DNA from: Mucidula mucida | Taxonomy: Eukaryota; Basidiomycota; Agaricomycetes; Agaricales; Physalacriaceae | Direction of reading: 5' to 3' | Length of the DNA: 64,000 nt | Assembly (NCBI GenBank): GCA_015501055.1 | Contig: JADNYV010000001.1 | Coordinates: forward strand, 1,364,001-1,428,000 | Part shown: positions 56,302 through 64,000 of the stretch, piece after piece | Layout of the letters: every line of letters begins with the position of its first letter | Position numbering within the stretch: the first letter of the stretch is position 1 | Program-made: the position numbers and the translations under genes | Notes under the pieces: generated by a model | The model's database searches: none | What the model was told of the DNA's origin: nothing | The model's input: the letters and a program-made list of their open reading frames with translations, nothing else

Positions 56302-59300
56302 ATGGTTCCGCGACTGACTGCTTTCCTTGCGTTTAAACGAGACTCTACAGAGCACCAGCGGCCCCCGCCGCCGTACGAGGAATCCATTCAGCCTGTGCCC
56401 GTGCTATTTGCCGAACACTCAACGACCACAGAGGTGGTCACCACCACAACCACTCGGACGACCACCCATTTTTTTGTCCCTCATTGGAGGAAATCCAGTA
56501 CTTCCTCAGCGCGTATCACGTCCGTCGCTGTCGCCCAGCCGCAGGCCGCCTTGTCGATGCCTCTGCGACATGCACCAGTATTCGTCGAGAAGGACCTGCC
56601 TCCGACTCCAATAGATATCGATGGCTCACCTTCTACTTCGACCTCCAGACGTGATTCGCTGCAACAAATCGCGGCAGAGACTAAGCTCCCATCCTTGTTT
56701 CCCTCTTCTCCCCCTGACTTTGCCTCATCCTCTCGGTCGTCGTCGTCGACAGCGAGACTTGCACAGGCCGCCTTGGGCATCAGTCTACCTCATGGACTCG
56801 GCGAGAAATCACCCGCACCCAGCTCCTCACAAGTCAATACCGTTGCTTTCACAGCACCGAATGGTAGTCCATTACCGCGTCGAGTCAAGAGCTCCCAGAA
56901 GCTAAGGGCGTTGTCGGGCATTGCGACCGACGCAAGTGAAGGACGAAAGTCTGACGAACGTCGGCGCGCCAGAGGTCTTTCTCTGGGACCAACCACCTTT
57001 CTTAACTTCAATAACGAGACCAAAGGAAAGGCTAAAGCCACAGACGTGGAGATGGAGAGTCCGCAGAGATCATTAACTCGCAGAGCATCTTTCTGGACGC
57101 GTAAAAAGTCTTCCACTGAGCTCACACCTCCGCGACAACCACAGCAACAACCATCTACGAGCAATACCCTCCTCTTCACTCCCCTTCCATCCGTGCAACC
57201 TGGCTCCCCGTTCGTCGTGGATTTGGACCCCAACCATCCAAAATCTACACCATCCCCACTTCCCTCACAACGCAATCATACACGCGGATTATCTCGAAGC
57301 CACTCTGAACGAGCAAATGCATCACATCGCGTCGAAGCCCCTCCAACACTTTCGCCTCCTCCACCACGTCGCTTACATCGCCCAGTGACCGCAGATTCAC
57401 CTTCTCCATCTAACACACGTTCTTTATTTCTTGACCCACACTCATCTCAACCTCGCCGTCCTTCAACCGCAGAGTCCTCTCTTTCTCCACAGAACAGACC
57501 TCGTGCAAATACCAATCCTCCACTGTTGCACCGACTCTCTTTATCAATATTTTCTTCATCGGGATCCTCATTACAACCACATACCCTACTTGACCAACAG
57601 CATTCGCCAGCTGGGTCACCAGTAATCAGTCAGCGCAACTCACCGCGGCCATCTCTAAGCAAACCATCCAACATACCCCCCAAACCTCGCGATAATGAAA
57701 CGCCGGAAGACTATTTGCTGAGGCTTCGTGCTAGTGTCAGCAAGGCAGACATTGCCGGCGTGCTTGCTACAAGGTAGTCGTTTCAATTTACATGTCTCGC
57801 CAAGCAACTTACGTTTGCGGTAGTTCGGATACCTTTTATGTTCGGGCATTACGTGCATACCTGCACGAATTCGATTTCATAACGGATCCGTTAGATGTAT
57901 CCCTCCGTAGGCTGTTAATGGACGTCGGCTTACCTCGAGAAACACAACAAATCGATCGGGTAATGGAAGCGTTTGCCGCTCGATACGTCAATTGTCATCC
58001 AACTTTATTTGCCTCTGAAGGTGTGTAGGTAGCATCTTCCGCGCTAGATGGTTGCTGAACCCATTGATAGATCATCCATATGTGATCGCGTTCAGTCTCA
58101 TCATGCTGCACACTGACGCGTTCAATAAATCGAATAAACGGAAGATGACCAAGGCGGATTATATCAAGAACACTAGGCTTCCGGGGGTTCCTCCAGAAGT
58201 CTTGGATGTCGGTACTATCCTATGATTGATGTGACAATTGAGCTCATCGCAATTTTCAGTGCTTCTACGACAATATCGTTTTCGCTCCTTTCATCTTCGT
58301 CGAAGACCCACTAGACGGTAACGGTGGACCTTCCAGTGCTTCCAGTGCTTCTGCTCCTGGCTCTTCTATCTTTGGGCGCGGAAACAAGGTGGACCTATAT
58401 TATCTCATATCCAATGTATGTGGTCTAGTATTGACGATGTCGCTTATTTGACCCTATATTCTAAGAATCTACTGGGACCTCTGCGCGTGGATGTTGAAAG
58501 CTACATCCCTACTTCGAACCCTTACTCCTGGCAAGGTACAACTGGAAAATGGGACGACGACGAGCTGCAGCAAGCCTTCGCGAGGGCTGCCGTTATCCCG
58601 GTTGCATCGGAGGGCACCAGGACGTCTGCGCCGTTTTTCAGCATGAGCCTCCCCAATGCTGGTTCTCCTGGCTTGGCTGGACTGCCTGAAAGTGCTTCGG
58701 CTGGTGGAGAACTCTGGACCTTGCGAGCCACGAAGATAGGAATGCTCAGCCGGAAGGACGAAGTGGGTATCGGAGGCAAGAAGGCTGGTACGCGAAAATG
58801 GAAGCCTTTCAATGTCATTTTGACTGGTTCCCATATCTTGTTCTCCCGTGACACGACCTGGGCACAAGCCCAAGCATCACCTTCTCGTCCATCTTCGGGT
58901 GATAAGCTATCTCTCGCCCTCCACTCGAGTTTCAGGTTTGACGAGATCATGACTGTTAAGGACCTTATTGCCGTCTCGGACTCGTCTTACACTAAAGTTA
59001 GTGTCTATGAGCTCCAGAATATTTGCATTCTAATCCTTTTTCTAGCATCCGTACACCTTTCGACTTGTTGTTGGTGATGGACGGCACTTTCTCCTGCAGG
59101 CGCCAGACGAAAATGAAGCGGATGAGTGGATTTCGCGTATCAACTATGCGAGTGCATTCAAATCTGCTGGAGTTCGCATGCGGCCACTGGGAATGTCAGG
59201 TAAAGATGTCGAGCTCACCGGAGTCGCCGCTGCTACCTCCCATCTCCATGATCTACAACACGCCAATCAATCGACGCCACAGGTTCGCAAATGGGGCAGT

Positions 59301-60401
59301 AAAGCGTCGCTAGAACTCATGGGAATGCTTTCTGGAGACTCGGAGCCTTCTGACATGAGGCCCTCCATGATACGGAAGATTAGTGTGGCTGACGACAATG
59401 TACCGGTGGCACCAGAAGTGGAGGGTGCTGATCAATTCAAAGCCACATTTGACCAAGTAAAGGCAGATTTGGCTGCAGGTCGCTGGAGAGGCGAAGGTCT
59501 GACTGTGGCTATCGATTTTGATACCCAATTGTCTTCGCTCACCGATTCAGCATCATCAGCATCTCTGAGCGAGTCTAGCCTCCCTTCTCGTTCCCATGTT
59601 ATACAGGCCAGGATTCATGACCTGGATGCAAAGGTTTCCTTAACACAATCCCAACTTGATGCCGACTTACGATTCATCCGTAATATCGCCATCCTTACGC
59701 CTTTCCAGCGGCAAACTCATGACCGTCTTGTCGCCTCCGTTCAGAACATCTCCAAGCGCATCATGCAGGAACGGCTGGACATTGTCAAGCTGTCGTGTCA
59801 CCGGACTGTGCTCGCTCGAGACCTCTCTGCTGAGGGGCGGGATTGGAATCGTACCAAACAGATTGCACTCAAGGCGGCGACAGAAACGTTACAAAGTCAA
59901 CTTCCACGCGACACTAGCATTCCAAAGATGACGATATCTTTTCATGACGAGAGCAACCAGTCTAGCTCTCCTATGACGTTGAAGACACCAGCGTCCCCTT
60001 CACGTCCGGAGTCAACCAACTCTCATCGGCCAGAGTCAACAACCGACTCATTTCATTCTGCTTTGGATTATAATCCCGAGATTGATAATTTCGGGACGTC
60101 TCCGATGTTGGACAGCGATGTTTTTGATTCTCCCGCGGCGTTGCCAGAGGCTGCTTCATCTACTTCGTTTCCGTTTCCTGACGTGGACGGTCCGACGGAG
60201 AGGATATCCAAGTCTGAGGGCCCCTCTCCCCGGACGAGCGATGATTTCCAATCCCATGAAAAGTTTTACACTGCTCATGAGATACCAGAAGAGCAAGCAG
60301 AGGAGTGGAACAAGACTCGGTGCGCGCAACGAGTTTCTTTGGTTCGCCTACCGTCGACAATCGGTATTCGATTTGCTCGAGAGACAGGCAATCTTGTCTG
60401 A
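56302..60401 (+). CDS. Sec7-domain Arf-GEF with PH domain (Syt1-like)
   Basis: The ATG at 56302 (MVPRLTAFLAFKRDSTEHQR) starts a roughly 490-residue disordered Ser/Pro/Arg-rich region. The Sec7 domain then runs from NETPEDYLLRLRASVSKADI over YVRALRAYLHEFDFITDPLD, MDVGLPRETQQIDRVMEAFA (with the glutamate finger E) and HPYVIAFSLIMLHTDAFNKS, to KMTKADYIKNTRLPGVPPEV. A PH domain follows: LWTLRATKIGMLSRKDEV, KWKPFNVILTGSHILFSRDT and HPYTFRLVVGDGRHFLLQAP. The C-terminal part has a coiled segment HVIQARIHDLDAKVSLTQSQ. This order matches fungal Syt1-type exchange factors acting on Arf GTPases in Golgi and endocytic traffic. Introns are short GT-AG and all in phase. Confidence 0.9.
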
Positions 60402-60830
60402 CGACATTATCTTTATGTTTATATGCATCTAACGTAGAATGTAGAGCATAATTATGTACATCTTAACTGTACTAATTGCTAAGTTATATCTCTCAAGCAA
60501 GTCGATTGGTACAACACATGCTCGGACTAATTCGGAGTTAGTATGAGTTACGCTATGGCACGTGACGGTGCCTCGTTTGTATTTGCTTTCCTTTTTCGAC
60601 TAGACGCGCCTGCGCGTATCAACGATTTTTCGCTTGTTTTTGACGGGATTATAAATGGTCGGCGTGAGACCCTTGCTCAGGCTTCCTGCTCGCTGCTCGC
60701 CTCTGTTTTCTCCACTGGTGTCTTGACGCCAACGACGGTGTAGTCGTTGTCCTGATCTATTTCAGCCTCCCACTTGACGACATAGCTACCCTGCATTTCA
60801 AAACGGTGTTAGCAACGAGTTTCGGATTGA
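60402..60830. other. Intergenic, 429 bp
   Basis: Tandem gap between the Arf-GEF and the next plus-strand gene. It is AT-rich near 60410-60490, as expected for a 3' end. A 66-codon ORF at 60543-60743 has no recognisable feature. Confidence 0.4.
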
Positions 60831-62316
60831 ATGCGACCACAAAGCAGTAACGGGTCCGGGAGCAGTCGTGGCCGGCTCTCTTTGATTCTACATCTCTCGT
60901 CACGTAAACCATCTAGAGGCGCAACAAACGACGCTGGCAGTCAATCACCGCCTTGGTCCCCCATTTCGTCTATATATCCGTTCTACTCTTCTTCCAACCA
61001 CTCCGCGGGCGGTAACTCCACCACCTCCCTGCGCTCTTCGCTCCTTCCTCCGTCCATTCATATGAACCCACGAGAGCCACAATCTACAGACGCAGTTCCA
61101 CCTACACAGAACAATCTTGACGCCAAGGAAAAGGCCATGCTGTTGAAGAAGGCAAGAAAGCTGAGCAAAGTTTTCGGCGAGATCCCAGTTCTACACTCGG
61201 TCGCGGATGTACCACCACCTCCCGCGTCTCCCGTAGTCCGTCACAAAAGATCGGCTTCTTTGGCATCCTTGTCGTCTGCGTCGTCCGGGGCCAGGAGCGC
61301 CCGACGACGGCCATCGCAGACCGATATCAAACAATCAGACTTGCCTTCGCTCCCCCTTCCTCAAATAACGGAGGCCCGACTGTCCCTCATAAGTGCCATG
61401 GAGAACGAGAGTCAATCCTCTCTTCCATTGACCACGACCTCGCGCACGAATCCGTCCACATCATCACTAACATCTTCATCGCGCCATACTACAGAACAGG
61501 CGAAACCATCGATTACATTGGCTGCGCATAATTCCACGCCCTCGTTACCTAGTCCGACTCATCGCAGCGCCTCCCGCCGGCGGAGCATAGATGCTTTGCC
61601 CGCGCATGAATCTCAGGCCGACGCTCCCCCCAAACCCAACCAGATGAAACGGAGTCGCTCCATGTTCACGCACGAGAAGGGACCAGGGGCGCGTCCGGCG
61701 ATGTCCCAGGAATCTATTGACTTCCGTACCCGGTACAATGACACCTTTGGTGCGGACTCGGATTCGGCTATGACTATGCGGCAAAAGTCGCTTACCGTTC
61801 AACGCGCACGGAAAATGGCCAAGGTGTGTATGTCGTTAACTTTGTGTTGGAGCCGCTGTTCTAACTGCCCGCCAGGTCTTCGGGCAGGATCCGCCTTCTA
61901 ATCTTATACACGTCGCGGACGAGAGCCGTTCCTCACTTAATCGACTCTCTACCGCCAGCGAAGAGCCCGAATCATTACCGACAACGCCTACTGTACCGGC
62001 GTTCTCACAGAAACAGCCTACTAATCAGAGGGACACGCGCGAAGACTTGGATGACCCAACGTTTACATCCACTTTTCGCGACCGCAGGCGGCGGGCAGAG
62101 AAACTGTCTCGTTTCTTTGGTGTGGCGTATCAAAGTATTGAACACGTTGCGCCTCCTCCTCCTTTAATGCCTACGCTGGAGAGAACTGGTTCTGATGTGC
62201 AGGTTGATGTTAGGATGTCGGGAGGGAGGTTCTGGGGCTTTGACCATGGCGGAAAGACGAAGGAGGCTGACATGAGCGATGTAATGGATAAGCTGAGAGG
62301 GCTGAAGGCGTCTTGA
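60831..62316 (+). CDS. Hypothetical disordered protein with repeated RK-[LM]-x-K-V-F-G motif
   Basis: I do not recognise the gene. The ATG at 60831 starts MRPQSSNGSGSSRGRLSLIL. There are two exons, with a gtgtgt...ccag intron at about 61825-61876, and about 475 residues rich in Ser, Pro and Arg. Three spaced copies of one motif stand out: KKARKLSKVFGEIP (residues 106-119), QRARKMAKVFGQDPP (about 323-337) and RRAEKLSRFFGVAYQ (about 403-416). The C terminus looks folded: VQVDVRMSGGRFWGFDHGGK, then MSDVMDKLRGLKAS. No membrane segment or signal is seen. It is probably a regulatory or cytoskeletal adaptor, but function is unknown. Confidence 0.65.
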
Positions 62317-62422
62317 GAGTATATAATGGTATTCATGCTTTGTTTAATCGTCTACATATTATTTAAGCTGTACGGCATAACATGTATCCTTTTCGAGTGT
62401 ATCTCATTCATTTACAAAGCTA

Positions 62423-63046
62423 TCAATATCTCATCAAGAGGTAAATGGGGTCGCCGAGGACAACGTTGGTCATGTGACGGAATGAACCCGTTAGCGACAT
62501 TAAGAGACCACCAAAGGACGCGTAGGCAGTGCTGTAAAGCGTGAATGGAGTACCGATATATAAGAAGTGGAGTCGCGTACACTATTTCTTGAGTATTACC
62601 GTCGAACTTGTACACCTAGCGCGAGATTAATTGGATACACTGTATACTTGGTGATGGCGCATACCTTGCCAAACATGACATAGTCATAATCCTCCTCTAT
62701 ACCTCTCTGCCCTTTACCATCTGGTCTCCATATATGTTCATCCTCTTCTGTTGTGCCATCGGGATTGTTTGTATGGGGATTACGGGATAGCGACGAGGCC
62801 AAGGAGAATGAAAAGTGATCTCCAGTTTTGAGAGGGAACAGCTCAGTGTTGAAATCCAAAGTCATGTCCATGTCATTGTTTTTGGAATGGGCTTGTAAGC
62901 GCGAGACTGTAGTTCGTGTCAAACGAAAACGGCGATCGTTGACGATACGGGCGTCGCTGACCTCTGTCGAACTTTTTCCCTTCCTTGTCGATCGAGCTTA
63001 TGGTGAAGATATCATCGAAAACGATGTTGGAGGCGGCCGACGCCAT
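62423..63046 (-). CDS. RPB8: RNA polymerase I/II/III common subunit Rpb8 (RPABC3)
   Basis: The ATG at 63046 starts MASAASNIVFDDIFTISSID. Exons read KEGKKFDRVSRLQAHSKNND, MDMTLDFNTELFPLKTGDHF, FSFSLASSLSRN, WRPDGKGQRGIEEDYDYVMF and GKVYKFDGNTQEIV, then TAYASFGGLLMSLTGSFRHM and TNVVLGDPIYLLMRY, ending at 62423. This is the full single OB-fold subunit of about 150 residues. Three GT-AG introns are all in phase when the third donor is taken as gtacgc. It is divergent from MMM1 by 89 bp. Confidence 0.93.
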
Positions 63047-63135
63047 GGAGGTCAGAGAGGAAGACAATTTCCATCCATTTTGGGATATCCCCAAAAATGG
63101 ACGGACCGATCGCTAACCCGTCTTGCTCTACCACG
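63047..63135. promoter_or_regulatory. Divergent promoter RPB8/MMM1
   Basis: 89 bp between start codons. No TATA-like element stands out. Confidence 0.55.
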
Positions 63136-64000
63136 ATGAGCACTAATTATGTCTTCTCCCTCCAACCGACGTTCACACAAGGCCTAATACTAGGGCAGCT
63201 TTCAATCATGTTCCTTCTGGCGCTCATTTTGCAATATCTCTTTCTTGATTCGACAGAGTCTCCCTTTGAAACATCTTCGTATCATCCTCGCGTGAACAGT
63301 GACATTAGGCGGAAAGGACAACAGAATCCTCCGGTTGAGAGGAAAAGGGACTCGTTGGATGAATCGGGAGAGTCAGCAGACTGGTTCAATGCGCTGCTAC
63401 AACAAGTACGTCTACCAAGTTGCACAAAAGTTAGCTTTTCACCGAGTTGCTACCCAGGTTGTGAATGTGTACCGGTCCAAACTGAGAAACGACTTGGCCG
63501 GGCCACAGGGTGACGAAGTCGCCCGTCAGCGCGTCGAAGCCTACGCGAATAGGATACGACCCGCTGGCTTCCTGGTTAGACCTCGTTCTCCGTTTTAAAG
63601 ATGATCGTCGGAACTAAATGCTGTCTAGGACTACATCAAAGTACATTCTGTCGATCTAGGAAACTCTGCTCCTCGCCTTTACAACGGTCGCACAAAGACT
63701 GCAGACGACGTGGACTGCTCTGTACGGCCCATATCAAAATCACATGCGCCTGCTCACATTGCAACAGGTTACCGAATTTTCAGTTGACTACGAGGATACC
63801 GTATCTGTTTCCTTGTCCACTTCGTACCTTTTCAACTACCCCATGACTTCCTTTGCGCGGCTGCCCGTGTTTCTGACTATATCTCTCTCCGTATTCAAGT
63901 CCTCGGTAGGCTCACCTATTTCGTCATGACTGTTTGAAAGCTGAATGTCATTCGTAGCTCACCATCACACCTCCTAATCCTGCCTCAACTACCCCGGAGA
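63136..64000 (+). CDS. MMM1: MMM1, ERMES subunit with SMP domain (3' end outside window)
   Basis: This is the ER-anchored subunit of the ERMES tether that moves phospholipids between ER and mitochondria. The ATG at 63136 gives MSTNYVFSLQPTFTQGLILG followed by the single membrane helix QLSIMFLLALILQYLFL. A cytosolic linker leads to the SMP domain: ADWFNALLQQ, VVNVYRSKLRNDL, DYIKVHSVDLGNSAPRLYNG, VTEFSVDYEDTVSVSLSTSY, LFNYPMTSFARLPVFLTISL and LTITPPNPASTTPE at the window edge. Four GT-AG introns are in phase. The gene continues past base 64000. Confidence 0.92.

Noticed and set aside
62532..62583. Frame error in RPB8 before TAYASFGG
   Set aside because: Taking gtacgc as donor instead of gtgtac gives EIVTAYASFGG in frame.

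Overview
This window is nuclear DNA from a filamentous basidiomycete, most likely an Agaricomycete. About 31 protein genes are packed on both strands. Almost all are split by introns of about 45-70 nt with GT...AG ends. The proteins are of typical fungal and Agaricomycete type: GH74 xyloglucanase, Dal5-type permease, Mmm1 of ERMES, and Ser/Pro-rich regulators. I saw no CRISPR array, rRNA, confident tRNA, intact transposon or prokaryote-like operon, and I did not find a convincing undescribed system.

Layout. 1-16 kb: 3' part of a RhoGEF, an amino-acid permease, a Ser/Pro-rich protein, a leucine-rich-repeat protein, a secreted GH74 xyloglucanase and a dual-specificity phosphatase. 17-30 kb: TVP23, an unrecognised multi-pass membrane protein, cytochrome b5 reductase, a carnosine N-methyltransferase-like enzyme with a His-rich insert, UTP23, EMC7, a small unknown, a secreted CAP protein, DLT1 and a GST. 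30-44 kb: a Swd3/WDR5-type WD40 protein, eIF3k, an AVT-type vacuolar amino-acid transporter, a Dal5-type MFS permease divergent from a DAO-fold oxidoreductase, a large unknown, and a Gfo/Idh/MocA oxidoreductase with two micro-exons. 45-64 kb: a G1-type cyclin behind a 2.7 kb gene-free stretch, a 4E-T-like eIF4E-binding protein, SmD2, pescadillo, a Sec7/PH Arf-GEF, an unknown with a thrice-repeated motif, RPB8 and the 5' part of MMM1.

How genes relate. Four housekeeping pairs are divergent with spacers under 100 bp (UTP23/EMC7, WD40/eIF3k, SmD2/pescadillo, RPB8/MMM1), and each contains at least one gene-expression factor. The MFS permease and the FAD oxidoreductase share a 523 bp divergent promoter and could be an uptake-plus-oxidation pair. 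Secretion, ER and Golgi functions (TVP23, EMC7, Arf-GEF, MMM1) recur but do not form a cluster.

Two cross-cutting observations matter for any user. First, many conserved genes, including essential ones such as pescadillo and eIF3k, need single-base corrections, mostly one base missing from a short homopolymer, to restore the family reading frame. Residual assembly error is the simplest explanation. Second, three genes contain exons of only 6-8 nt. Starts, stops and splice sites given here were read by eye from the sequence and from remembered family conservation. No alignment or gene predictor was run.
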